Positions 14,284 through 22,850 of a DNA stretch of 28,569 nucleotides are shown here, one piece after another. The stretch comes from CAG-632 sp963626805 (GTDB lineage: Bacteria; Bacillota; Clostridia; Lachnospirales; Lachnospiraceae). The stretch lies in contig CAVFXS010000043.1 in the NCBI GenBank assembly GCA_963626805.1, forward strand, positions 1-28,569, given 5' to 3'. Made by a program: the position numbers and the translations under genes. Under the pieces are notes generated by a model, which saw only the letters and a program-made list of their open reading frames with translations, was not told where the DNA came from and did not search any database. The stretch's first letter is position 1, and each line of letters opens with the position of its first letter.

Positions 14284-14769
14284 ATGCTCCGATTAGACTG
14301 GAATATATTATTTACCGTAATTAATCTGATTTTGCTTTTTATCGCAATGCGGGTATTTCTTTTTAAGCCGGTACGGAAGATCATTGCAGCCAGACAGGAA
14401 GAGGCAGATAAGCAGTTCGCTGACGCTGCAGCATTCAAGGAAGAGGCAGAACAGTTAAAGACACAGTATACCGAGTCTCTTGCAAATGCTGAGAAGGAGA
14501 AGTCTCAGACTTTACAGGCAGCAAGAAGAAATGCAGATAAAGAATATCAGAGGATTATCAGTGATGCAGAGTCTGTAGCAAAGCAGATGAAGGCAGATGC
14601 AAAGGCAGAGGCAGAGAATCAGAAGACACAGATCCTGAAGAAAGCAGAGAAGGAGATTGCCGATATGGTTGTCGATGCCGCAGTAAAGGTAGTAGGCGAA
14701 AAGAGCGGATCCGGTACGGATCATGCTCTGTATAATGAATTTATAGATAAAGCAGGTGATAGATCGTGA
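14284..14769 (+). CDS. atpF: ATP synthase F0 subunit b
   Basis: A 161-residue peripheral stalk subunit with one N-terminal membrane helix (residues 5-26, NILFTVINLILLFIAMRVFLF) and a long charged coiled-coil helix (35-150) rich in Ala, Glu, Lys and Gln. It anchors the F1 head through the delta domain. FKPVRKIIAARQEE after the membrane helix is typical of b subunits. The stop overlaps the GTG start of the next gene by four bases (GTGA at 14766-14769), giving translational coupling to the delta-alpha fusion. A single b gene is present, so the stalk should be a b2 homodimer. Confidence 0.94.
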   Translation: MLRLDWNILFTVINLILLFIAMRVFLFKPVRKIIAARQEEADKQFADAAAFKEEAEQLKTQYTESLANAEKEKSQTLQAARRNADKEYQRIISDAESVAKQMKADAKAEAENQKTQILKKAEKEIADMVVDAAVKVVGEKSGSGTDHALYNEFIDKAGDRS

Positions 14770-16802
14770 CTCAGGCAGTAATAGACTATGCGTCAAAGTT
14801 ACATAAAGAGGGTATTACGAAGGATGTACTGCAGCAGGTAAAAGGAATCCTGGAGGCAGTACCGGAGATTCAAACCGACTTTGAGAATCCGACCGTTGCG
14901 ATCGAGAAGAAGCATCTGGTAATTGAACGGGTATTTCCAAAGGAAATCCGGGATTTTCTGAAAATCTTATGTGACAATGGTGATTTTAATTTATTTGATG
15001 AAATATGTGGTGCATTAGCAGAGCAGGAGGCAACGCCGCAGGAGAAGGCAAAACGTGCAAAGCTGATCTATGTGACACCACCGACACCGGAGCAGTTAGA
15101 GGGTATCCGAAAGTTTCTGGCAAAGGAAACGAACAATGCTGACATTGAGATTGAGACAGAAGGGGATCCTTCCTTAAAAAGTGGATTTATCCTCCGGGTG
15201 GGCACTAGGGAATATGACTGGAGTGAGCAGGGACGAATCGCACAGCTGGAGCATAGCATTTCAAAGGCAGTTGGTGCGAAGAAGAACGGAGCCTTCAGTG
15301 AGGACAGCATTATTTCCATTCTCCGGACCGAGATCGCAGATTTTGAACTGGAAGCGAAGGACAAAGAGGTTGGCGTAGTTAACTGGGTTGGCGATGGTAT
15401 CGCCAATGTAGATGGTATTGACCATGCATTTTATGGTGAGATCGTACAGTTTGACAGTGGTGTCAAGGGAATGGTACAGGACGTCAGACGGGACGAGATC
15501 GGTATCATTCTGTTCGGACGGGATACAGAGATCAAGGAAGGTACCAGAGTAGTCCGTACCGGCAAGATGGCAGGCATTCCGGTAGGTGATGCATTTAAGG
15601 GAAGAATCATAGATGCACTTGGAACTCCGGTTGATGGTCAGGGAGATATTACAGCGGATGGATTCCGTCCGATTGAGTTTCCGGCACCAGGTATTGTAGA
15701 TCGTAAGTCTGTATCGGTTCCAATGGAGACCGGACTTCTTGCGATCGATTCCATGTTCCCGATCGGACGTGGACAGCGTGAATTGATCATTGGTGATCGT
15801 CAGACCGGTAAGACATCGATTGCACTGGATACGATCTTGAACCAGAAGGGGAAGGATGTAATCTGTATTTATGTTGCAATTGGTCAGAAGGCATCTACGA
15901 TTGCCAAACTGGTAAATACATTAAGAAACAATAATGCGATGGATTATACCATTGTCATATCGGCAACGGCTTCTGATCCGGCACCTCTTCAATACATTGC
16001 ACCGTATTCCGGTACGGCACTGGCAGAGTATTTCATGTACCAGGGCAAGGATGTATTGATCGTATATGATGATCTGTCAAAGCATGCAGTTGCATATCGT
16101 GCGATTTCATTGCTGCTGGAGCGGTCTCCGGGACGTGAGGCTTATCCGGGTGATGTATTCTATTTGCATTCAAGATTGCTGGAGCGTTCCAGCCGGTTGA
16201 CACCGGAGGCAGGTGGTGGTTCGATTACCGCACTTCCAATCATTGAGACACAGGCAGGTGATGTATCCGCATACATTCCGACCAATGTTATTTCCATTAC
16301 AGATGGACAGATTTATCTGGAAAGTGAATTATTCTTCGCTGGTCAGCGACCGGCGGTAAACGTAGGACTTTCTGTATCCCGTGTCGGTGGTGCAGCACAG
16401 ACGAAGGCAATGAAGAAGGCAGCCGGCAGTATCCGTATTGATCTGGCACAGTATCGTGAGATGGAAATATTTACACAGTTTTCTTCCGATCTGGATGAGA
16501 GTACCAAGAAGCAGCTGGCACATGGAAAGGCTTTGATGGAATTACTAAAGCAGCCGATTGGAAATCCAATGAGTATGGCAGATCAGGTTATTACACTGGT
16601 AGTAGCGAATGCACATATATTCAGTGATCTGGAGATAGGTGCAATCAAGGAGTTCCAGAAGGGACTGTTAAAGGATATCCGGACGAATCATTCAGAGATC
16701 GTAACACAGCTGGATTCTACAAAGCAGCTGTCAGATGATCTGAAGGATATGATCATAGAAGCAGCAAAGGCATATAAGAATCAGAATAAGGATCAGGAGT
16801 GA
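14766..16802 (+). CDS. atpA: Fused ATP synthase F1 subunits delta and alpha
   Basis: One uninterrupted 678-residue frame contains two subunits that are normally separate. Residues 1-168 are a complete delta (OSCP/AtpH) subunit: helical N-terminal domain, then the C-terminal segment SGFILRVGTREYDWSEQGRIAQLEHSI. After a short linker (about 169-177, VGAKKNGAF), residues 178-678 are a complete alpha subunit: DSIISILRTEIADFE, VGDGIANVDG, P-loop GDRQTGKTS near 343-351, and SRVGGAAQTKAMKK. Start is GTG at 14766 with AGGTGA upstream. No in-frame ATG, GTG or TTG lies at the junction that could give separate alpha. Normal F1 has three alpha and one delta, so the fusion implies three delta domains per enzyme, or processing, or non-canonical internal initiation. 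The alpha nucleotide-binding residues look intact. Confidence 0.93.
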   Translation: MTQAVIDYASKLHKEGITKDVLQQVKGILEAVPEIQTDFENPTVAIEKKHLVIERVFPKEIRDFLKILCDNGDFNLFDEICGALAEQEATPQEKAKRAKLIYVTPPTPEQLEGIRKFLAKETNNADIEIETEGDPSLKSGFILRVGTREYDWSEQGRIAQLEHSISKAVGAKKNGAFSEDSIISILRTEIADFELEAKDKEVGVVNWVGDGIANVDGIDHAFYGEIVQFDSGVKGMVQDVRRDEIGIILFGRDTEIKEGTRVVRTGKMAGIPVGDAFKGRIIDALGTPVDGQGDITADGFRPIEFPAPGIVDRKSVSVPMETGLLAIDSMFPIGRGQRELIIGDRQTGKTSIALDTILNQKGKDVICIYVAIGQKASTIAKLVNTLRNNNAMDYTIVISATASDPAPLQYIAPYSGTALAEYFMYQGKDVLIVYDDLSKHAVAYRAISLLLERSPGREAYPGDVFYLHSRLLERSSRLTPEAGGGSITALPIIETQAGDVSAYIPTNVISITDGQIYLESELFFAGQRPAVNVGLSVSRVGGAAQTKAMKKAAGSIRIDLAQYREMEIFTQFSSDLDESTKKQLAHGKALMELLKQPIGNPMSMADQVITLVVANAHIFSDLEIGAIKEFQKGLLKDIRTNHSEIVTQLDSTKQLSDDLKDMIIEAAKAYKNQNKDQE

Positions 16803-16806
16803 TAGC

Positions 16807-17775
16807 GTGGCAAGTGCAAAGGAAATTCAAGATCGTATTCGGAGTATTCAGGATACCATGAAGATTACCAGAGCGATGTACATGATGTCGTCCATGAAAC
16901 TTCGAAAGGCGAAACAGAAGCTGGAAGATACAGAGCCGTATTTCTACGGTCTGCGGGAACAGATTTCCGATATCCTGTATCATTTTCCGGAGATGGAGCA
17001 CATCTATTTCGATAACCGGAGTCAGGATAAGAAACAAACTGTAAAGCGGAAGGCTTTTATTGTAATGACAGGTGATAAGGGCATGGCCGGAGCATACAAT
17101 CACAATGTGATCAAAGAAGCGAAGCGGTTATGTGAAGAGGCAGAAGGGTACCGGCTGTTTATAGTCGGAGAGGTTGGACGTCAGCATTTTACGAGTCTGA
17201 AATATCCGGTGGAAGCGGACTTCCGCTTTTCAACGAATAATCCGTCGGTTCACCGGGCCAGAGTGATTACAGAACAGATCATAGAACTCTATAAAGAAGA
17301 GCAGGTTGATGAGGTTTATGTTGTTTATACACGAATGATAAATAGCATGAAGGAATCCGTAGAGGTTGAACAGCTCTTACCACTTAAAACACGTAAGTTT
17401 ATTGAACAGGAGCGGCTGGAGCAGGCTATACAGAAGCGAGGTAATGTAAAACAGGAGCAGTCCTTCCGGGAGGAAGAGCGGGGTACCTATAACGGAGATT
17501 ATTATATCTATCCGTCTCCGGGTAAGATCCTGAAGAGTCTGGTATATAATTATGTGACCGGATTTATGTATGGCGCACTGGTAGAGGCCTCTGCGAGTGA
17601 AGAAAATGCAAGAATGATGGCAATGCAGTCTGCAACCAATAATGCGCAGGATATGCTGCATGAGCTGTCAATTCAATATAACCGAATGCGTCAGGCAGCG
17701 ATTACGCAGGAGATTACCGAGGTAATTGGCGGAGCCAAGGCATTGAAGAAGAAAAAGAAAAAGCAAGCGAGGTGA
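16807..17775 (+). CDS. atpG: ATP synthase F1 subunit gamma
   Basis: A 322-residue central rotor shaft, longer than the usual 285-295. The N-terminal helix (MASAKEIQDRIRSIQDTMKITRAMYMMSSMKLRKAKQ, shown here only as the pattern 'I..RI.SI..T.KIT.AM') and the C-terminal helix (ENARMMAMQSATNNAQDML) are well conserved and make the coiled coil inside the alpha-beta ring. The MTGDKGMAGAYN segment matches the family 'sD.GlcGg.N'. Extra length comes from a charged insertion around residues 200-235 (RKFIEQERLEQAIQKRGNV, then FREEERGTYNGDYY) and a Lys-rich tail (ALKKKKKKQAR). GTG start at 16807, four bases after the alpha stop, with CAGGAGTG as ribosome site. Confidence 0.94.
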   Translation: MASAKEIQDRIRSIQDTMKITRAMYMMSSMKLRKAKQKLEDTEPYFYGLREQISDILYHFPEMEHIYFDNRSQDKKQTVKRKAFIVMTGDKGMAGAYNHNVIKEAKRLCEEAEGYRLFIVGEVGRQHFTSLKYPVEADFRFSTNNPSVHRARVITEQIIELYKEEQVDEVYVVYTRMINSMKESVEVEQLLPLKTRKFIEQERLEQAIQKRGNVKQEQSFREEERGTYNGDYYIYPSPGKILKSLVYNYVTGFMYGALVEASASEENARMMAMQSATNNAQDMLHELSIQYNRMRQAAITQEITEVIGGAKALKKKKKKQAR

Positions 17776-17785
17776 GATTCACACC

Positions 17786-19186
17786 ATGGAGCAGGTAGGA
17801 AAAATTGTACAGGTTTCAGGACCTGTTATCGATGTAGAATTTGAGAACAGTGACCTTCCGGCAATCAAGGATGCCCTGTATGTTATGAACGGGGATAAGA
17901 AGTGTGTAATGGAAGTGTCACAGCACATTGGACACAATGTGGTACGTTGTATCATGCTGGCACCGAGTGAAGGCCTTTGCAGAGATATGAAGGTAGTTGC
18001 AACCGGTTCCGGTATTCAGGTCCCGGTTGGTGAAAAGACGTTAGGCCGTCTATTCAACGTGCTGGGTAATACCCTGGATAATGGTGAAAAGCTGGATCAG
18101 GAGGAACATTGGTGTATTCACCGGGAGCCCCCGACATTTGAGGATCAGAGTCCGGTTGTAGAGATGTTAGAGACCGGTATTAAGGTGATTGATCTTCTGG
18201 CACCATATGCCAAGGGTGGTAAGATCGGTCTGTTCGGTGGTGCCGGTGTCGGTAAAACCGTATTGATTCAGGAGCTGATCCATAATATTGCAACCGAGAG
18301 CGGCGGTTATTCCATTTTTACCGGTGTCGGAGAACGTTCCAGAGAGGGTAACGATCTGTGGACAGAAATGAAAGAATCCGGAGTTCTGGATAAGACAGCC
18401 CTAGTGTTTGGTCAGATGAACGAACCACCTGGAGCGCGTATGCGGGTGGCAGAGACCGGACTGACAATGGCAGAGTATTTCCGGGATGTAAAGCATCAGG
18501 ATGTGCTGTTGTTCATTGATAATATATTCCGTTTCGTACAGGCCGGTTCGGAGGTATCCGCATTGCTTGGACGTATGCCATCTGCAGTTGGTTATCAGCC
18601 AACGCTGGCCAATGATGTTGGTGAATTACAGGAGCGAATCGCTTCTACCAGAAACGGTTCCGTAACATCCGTACAGGCAGTCTATGTACCTGCCGATGAT
18701 CTGACAGACCCGGCACCGGCAACGACATTCTCACATCTGGATGCAACAACCGTATTGTCCAGAAAGATTGTAGAGCAGGGTATTTATCCGGCTGTTGATC
18801 CGTTGGAGTCTACATCCAGAATTCTGGAGGCAGACGTTGTCGGCGAGGAGCATTATCAGACAGCCAGACGGGTGCAGGAGACCTTGCAGAAATATAAGGA
18901 ATTGCAGGATATTATATCCATTCTGGGTATGGAAGAATTATCCGATGAAGATAAACTGACCGTATATCGTGCCAGAAAGGTACAGCGGTTTCTGTCACAG
19001 CCCTTCCATGTAGCAGAGAACTTCACCGGTATTTCCGGAAAGTTTGTGCCGGTAGAAGAGACCGTAAAGGGCTTCAAGGCAATTCTGGATGGCGAGATGG
19101 ATGAGTATCCGGAGCCGGCATTCTTCAACGTCGGAACGATTGAGGATGTTAAGAAGAAGGCAGAGGAACTGGCAAAGAGTGAGTAG
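17786..19186 (+). CDS. atpD: ATP synthase F1 subunit beta
   Basis: A 466-residue catalytic subunit. The P-loop GGAGVGKT lies near residue 152, the catalytic Glu in GVGERSREGNDLW near 185, the Walker B Asp in VLLFIDNIFRF near 245, and the segment LLGRMPSAVGYQPTL near 260. The C-terminus (EEVKKKAEEL-like, here DVKKKAEELAKSE) is usual. Length matches the family. It is 10 bp after atpG with a GAGGTGA site. Trp or Tyr residues at the adenine site cannot be judged without alignment, but nothing essential seems missing. It joins with the alpha part of the fusion to make the hexamer. Confidence 0.97.
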   Translation: MEQVGKIVQVSGPVIDVEFENSDLPAIKDALYVMNGDKKCVMEVSQHIGHNVVRCIMLAPSEGLCRDMKVVATGSGIQVPVGEKTLGRLFNVLGNTLDNGEKLDQEEHWCIHREPPTFEDQSPVVEMLETGIKVIDLLAPYAKGGKIGLFGGAGVGKTVLIQELIHNIATESGGYSIFTGVGERSREGNDLWTEMKESGVLDKTALVFGQMNEPPGARMRVAETGLTMAEYFRDVKHQDVLLFIDNIFRFVQAGSEVSALLGRMPSAVGYQPTLANDVGELQERIASTRNGSVTSVQAVYVPADDLTDPAPATTFSHLDATTVLSRKIVEQGIYPAVDPLESTSRILEADVVGEEHYQTARRVQETLQKYKELQDIISILGMEELSDEDKLTVYRARKVQRFLSQPFHVAENFTGISGKFVPVEETVKGFKAILDGEMDEYPEPAFFNVGTIEDVKKKAEELAKSE

Positions 19187-19203
19187 TAACGAGGTGTATG
19201 ACT

Positions 19204-19614
19204 ATGAGTAATACATTTTCATTAAAAATCGTAGCCTGTAATCGGGTATTTTATGATGATGAATGCGAAGCACTGATATTTCCCGGCTATGATGGACAGA
19301 TGGAGATCATGGCACATCATGAGCAGATGATCACGATGGTGGAGATCGGTGAGATCCGCTATAAGATTCCGGGACAGGAAGAATGGCAGACGGCAGTCGT
19401 TTCGGATGGATTGTTGAAGGTGACCGATAATCATGTAGATATGATCGTATATTCCGCAGAGAGGCCGGATGAGATCGATGCATTCCGTGCGGAAGCGGCA
19501 TTGGAGCGTGCGAGGGAACAGCTACAGGAGAAGCAGAGTATACTGCAGTATCATATATCCCGTGCATCTCTGGCAAGAGCGATGGCACGACTGAAGTCTA
19601 CAGGCAGAATGTAG
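19204..19614 (+). CDS. atpC: ATP synthase F1 subunit epsilon
   Basis: A 136-residue subunit with an N-terminal beta sandwich (residues 1-85, SFPGYDG-like segment ALIFPGYDGQMEIMAHHEQMIT) and a C-terminal helical hairpin (AFRAEAALERAREQLQEK, then ASLARAMARLKSTGRM). It links the gamma shaft to the c-ring, and its C-terminal helices can block ATP hydrolysis. The ATG at 19204 is preferred to 19198, because GAGGTG at 19191-19196 is only one base from the latter. It is the last gene of the operon and is followed by a strong terminator. Confidence 0.93.
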   Translation: MSNTFSLKIVACNRVFYDDECEALIFPGYDGQMEIMAHHEQMITMVEIGEIRYKIPGQEEWQTAVVSDGLLKVTDNHVDMIVYSAERPDEIDAFRAEAALERAREQLQEKQSILQYHISRASLARAMARLKSTGRM

Positions 19615-19620
19615 ACAAAG

Positions 19621-19653
19621 TGGCTCTGGGATATGAATCCCAGAGCCATTTTT
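19621..19653 (+). terminator. Terminator of the ATP synthase operon
   Basis: TGGCTCTGGGA (19621-19631), loop TATGAA, TCCCAGAGCCA (19638-19648) and TTTTT. A perfect 11-bp stem that also faces the convergent nrdDG operon. The next 120 bases to 19772 hold no gene; I see no other clear signal there. Confidence 0.95.
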
Positions 19654-19772
19654 CTTTTATCAAACGAATTCTGCCTATAACTAAATTTTCGTATGGATTT
19701 CTTTCACCCAGCCCCTCCGTTTTTCTTTTGATGTTTGCTAACTTTTTAAATTCATACATGTATATGTAAGCC

Positions 19773-20336
19773 CTATTCGGTCTGGTTATTAAAATCCTTT
19801 GGGAAGAAGTCCTGAGTTTCATCCCAGAGAACAATCTTTCCATTTCTCATAGAGTCCTGCACTTTTATAATTCTCTGGTTATCGGAACCCCGGAATTTCG
19901 CATTTGGATTCTTGCGATCTTCGATGAAAGGACCGTCCACCAACACATCAATATAAGAAAGCAGTTCTGTGGTTTCCGGCCACTTCGGAACCATATTTTT
20001 CAGGATATTCTCATCAAAGAGATATCCGGTATAGCACCAGATGCTTTTATGCGGATATCTTTCCCTGACTGCACGTAGCAGTGGAAGTAATCCGAATTGA
20101 TTGGTATGTTCAAAGGGTTCACCGCCCAGAATGGTTAGTCCCCGGATAAAATTCGGAGACATATATTCCAAAATGGTATTAATTGTACCGGAAGTAAATA
20201 GGGAACCATAATTGAAATCCCAAGTTTCAGGATTAAAGCAGTTCTTACAATGGTGAGTACATCCGCTTACAAATACTGATATGCGTACTCCCGGACCGTT
20301 TGCAATATCATATTGTTTTATATCAGCATAGTTCAT
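19773..20336 (-). CDS. nrdG: Anaerobic ribonucleotide reductase activating protein (radical SAM)
   Basis: A 187-residue radical-SAM protein that uses a [4Fe-4S] cluster and S-adenosylmethionine to create the glycyl radical on NrdD. The cluster motif C-x3-C-x2-C is CTHHCKNC near residues 26-33, and the SAM-binding GGE motif is LTILGGEPFEHTNQ near 93. NFNPETW-type wording (NCFNPETWDF) is characteristic of NrdG. The start at 20336 follows GGAAAGAGAG. It lies 16 bp after nrdD and is cotranscribed with it. Length is within the family's usual 150-190; it is active only without oxygen. Confidence 0.96.
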   Translation of the reverse strand: MNYADIKQYDIANGPGVRISVFVSGCTHHCKNCFNPETWDFNYGSLFTSGTINTILEYMSPNFIRGLTILGGEPFEHTNQFGLLPLLRAVRERYPHKSIWCYTGYLFDENILKNMVPKWPETTELLSYIDVLVDGPFIEDRKNPNAKFRGSDNQRIIKVQDSMRNGKIVLWDETQDFFPKDFNNQTE

Positions 20337-20352
20337 AATTATTCTCTCTTTC

Positions 20353-22479
20353 CTACAGATGTAAGACTCTTGCCTTAATCTCCTTTGTCTTTCCTACATT
20401 CCAGAAGTTTTCGCCTAAGTAACCGCAGGTTCTTCTGGTAACATTCATCTTAGAATGGTCTTTGTTGCGGCACTGTGGGCATTCCCATTCATCGTCATCA
20501 TTAATGATGATTTCGCCGTCCCAGCCGCAGACCTGACAGTAGTCAGACTTGGTATTGAACTCTGCATACTGGATATTGTCGTAGATATAACGGACAACCT
20601 CAGACAATGCTTCCAGGTTATTGCGCATATTCGGAATCTCAACGTAAGAGATCGCACCGCCGGAAGAAATCTCCTGGAATTGGCTTTCAAACTGGAACTT
20701 ACTGAATGCATCGATCTTTTCACGTACATCTACATGATATGAGTTTGTATAGTATCCCTTATCGGTAACGTCTGCGATGGTACCGAAACGTTCCTTATCG
20801 ATCCGCGCGAATCGATAGCATAAGGACTCAGCAGGAGTTCCATAAAGACCGAATCCGATACCGGTCTGTGCTTTCCAACGCTCTGTAGCGTCCCGCAGGT
20901 GGTTCATAACCCGCAGGGCAAATTCCAAACCGACCGGATCAGTATGGCTGACCCCCTTCATTAATCTGGTAACCTCATAAAGACCGATGTAACCAAGAGA
21001 AATGGTAGAGTAGCCATTGTATAATAATTTATCAATCTTTTCACCCTTTTCCAGACGGGCAATCGCACCGTACTGCCAGTGAATCGGGCTGACATCGGAA
21101 GTGACACCAACCAGTGCGTTATGCCGACACATCAGAGCCTCATAGCATAATTCCAGTCGCTCATCGAGCAACTTCCAGAAAATCTCCTCATCCTTCTTTG
21201 CAATAATACCGATCTGCGGAAGGTTGATAGAAACAACACCCTGATTGAAACGTCCCTCGAACTTGTAATTGCCATTCTCGTCCTTCCATGGGGTCAGGAA
21301 GCTTCGGCAGCCCATTGGACTGAATACATTACCCTCGTAATTCTGGCGCATCATCTTAGCACTGATATAGTCCGGATACATACGCTTTGCAGAGCAACGG
21401 ATTGCCATCTCCGTAATGTAGTCGTATTTGCCGCCCTTTAAGCAGTTGCATTCATCCAATACATAAACCAGCTTCGGGAACGCAGGAGTGACATAGACGC
21501 CCTTCTCATTCTTGATACCCTCGATTCGCTGGCGCAGGATCTCTTCAATAATCTGAGCATTCTCCCCGATATATTCATCTTTCTCGTCCAGATACAGGAA
21601 CAGAGTAACGAAAGGTGACTGGCCGTTAGTGGTCATCAGGGTATTGATCTGATACTGGATGGTCTGTACACCGGAGCGAAGCTCATCCTCCACGCGTTCC
21701 TTTACCATATCTTCTAGGACATCAGCAGGAAGACGGTCACCGAACTGTTGCATAAATCTGGTCTTATATTTATTATAGCTCTTTCTTAAATACTTACCCA
21801 AATGACGGATATCAACGGACTGACCGCCATACTGACTGCTGGCAACCGAAGAAATAATCTGTGTCATGACGGTGCAGGCAACCTGAAAGCTCTTCGGACT
21901 CTCAATAAGCTTGCCATTCATAACGGTTCCGTTATCCAGCATATCGCCGATATTGATCAGACAGCAGTTGAAGATCGGCTGCAGGAAATAATCCGAATCA
22001 TGGAAATGCAGGACACCTTCTTCATGTGCCTTGGAAATCTTCTCCGGTAACAGGATACGCTTGGTCAGATCCTTGGATACCTCTCCGGCAATCAGATCAC
22101 GCTGGGTAGAAGCAACGGTTGCATTTTTATTGGAATTCTCTTCCATAACATCCTTATTACTATTCTTGATTAGACTTAAAATGGATTCGTCTGTTGTATT
22201 TGCTTTTCGGACCAGTTCCCGTGAATAACGGTAAATGATATAAGTCTTGGCCAGTACAAATTTCCCATCCGCCATCAGTTTCTGTTCGATAATATCCTGA
22301 ATATCTTCTACCAGCATTCTGGCACGGTTCTTGCTCTCAATATAACTGATAATGCTGTCAATGGTGTCGACGGATACCTGCTCGGAAGGAGCAACCTCCG
22401 CATTTGCTTTCTGGATAGCGGTTACGATTTTACTTCGGTCGTAAGTGACTGCACGACCATCTCGTTTGATAACTTGCAT
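20353..22479 (-). CDS. nrdD: Anaerobic (class III) ribonucleoside-triphosphate reductase
   Basis: A 708-residue glycyl-radical enzyme that reduces ribonucleoside triphosphates to deoxyribonucleotides for DNA synthesis without oxygen. The N-terminal ATP-cone (MQVIKRDGRAVTYDRSKIV, residues 1-90) senses ATP/dATP. The active-site segment SPMGCRSFLTPW holds a catalytic Cys. The C-terminus has zinc-binding cysteines (CQVCG and CPQC) and the radical loop RRTCGYLG with the radical Gly at about residue 686. The start is set at the ATG at 22479, with AGGTGGGG nine bases upstream; an in-frame GTG at 22492-22494 lies inside that ribosome site. The promoter carries two NrdR-like boxes. It is full length for the family. 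Confidence 0.96.
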   Translation of the reverse strand: MQVIKRDGRAVTYDRSKIVTAIQKANAEVAPSEQVSVDTIDSIISYIESKNRARMLVEDIQDIIEQKLMADGKFVLAKTYIIYRYSRELVRKANTTDESILSLIKNSNKDVMEENSNKNATVASTQRDLIAGEVSKDLTKRILLPEKISKAHEEGVLHFHDSDYFLQPIFNCCLINIGDMLDNGTVMNGKLIESPKSFQVACTVMTQIISSVASSQYGGQSVDIRHLGKYLRKSYNKYKTRFMQQFGDRLPADVLEDMVKERVEDELRSGVQTIQYQINTLMTTNGQSPFVTLFLYLDEKDEYIGENAQIIEEILRQRIEGIKNEKGVYVTPAFPKLVYVLDECNCLKGGKYDYITEMAIRCSAKRMYPDYISAKMMRQNYEGNVFSPMGCRSFLTPWKDENGNYKFEGRFNQGVVSINLPQIGIIAKKDEEIFWKLLDERLELCYEALMCRHNALVGVTSDVSPIHWQYGAIARLEKGEKIDKLLYNGYSTISLGYIGLYEVTRLMKGVSHTDPVGLEFALRVMNHLRDATERWKAQTGIGFGLYGTPAESLCYRFARIDKERFGTIADVTDKGYYTNSYHVDVREKIDAFSKFQFESQFQEISSGGAISYVEIPNMRNNLEALSEVVRYIYDNIQYAEFNTKSDYCQVCGWDGEIIINDDDEWECPQCRNKDHSKMNVTRRTCGYLGENFWNVGKTKEIKARVLHL

Positions 22480-22549
22480 GATATGATTCCCCACCTAACT
22501 TTACAATTTGATAATAAAACATGAGTTGGTTATAACCCTTCGAGAATTT

Positions 22550-22578
22550 ATTATAGCACTGTCTATATGGTTTGTCTA
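22550..22578 (-). promoter_or_regulatory. Promoter of nrdDG
   Basis: On the reverse strand: TAGACA (22573-22578), 17-bp spacer, perfect TATAAT (22550-22555). The start point would be near 22543, leaving a leader of about 64 nt. The -35 overlaps the first NrdR-like box. Confidence 0.85.
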
Positions 22579-22623
22579 CAAGATATAGAAGCAATTTTGA
22601 AGAAATACCACAAGATATAGTGG
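22576..22623. promoter_or_regulatory. Two NrdR-like boxes in tandem upstream of nrdD
   Basis: CTACAAGATATAGAAG (22576-22591) and CCACAAGATATAGTGG (22608-22623) share the core ACAAGATATAG and resemble the NrdR box acaCwAtATaTwGtgt. The cores are exactly 32 bp apart, three helical turns, which is the usual spacing of paired NrdR boxes. The proximal box overlaps the -35, fitting repression of the reductase when dATP is plentiful. The nrdR gene itself is not in the window. From 22624 to 22788 I see nothing further except a weak AAAGAC/GTCTTT repeat. Confidence 0.85.
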
Positions 22624-22788
22624 ATAGGATGTAAACAGAAATGTAAAAGAGTTAAAAAAGAGAGGACAGGAATGTAAAAAGGCTGACAATTTGAGAGAAA
22701 AGTGTGAAAAAAGAATGAAAAAGTGTGAATTAAGGTCTTATTGAGGCATTAAAGACTTTTCTTTTTGATGTCTTTATGGTAAGGTAGT

Positions 22789-22817
22789 ACTGTTATTTCG
22801 TAAACTGGTGTTATAAT
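22789..22817 (+). promoter_or_regulatory. Possible promoter of the lipoprotein foldase
   Basis: TATAAT at 22812-22817 is perfect; the matching -35 (CTGTTA, 22789-22794) is poor. Confidence 0.5.
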
Positions 22818-22850
22818 ATAAGGAAGGAACACCGTAATAAGAAGGGAAAC

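Noticed and set aside
15290..15330. Ordinary internal start for a separate alpha subunit
   Set aside because: No in-frame ATG, GTG or TTG exists at the junction; only ATT codons follow a GTGAGG, which is too weak to call.
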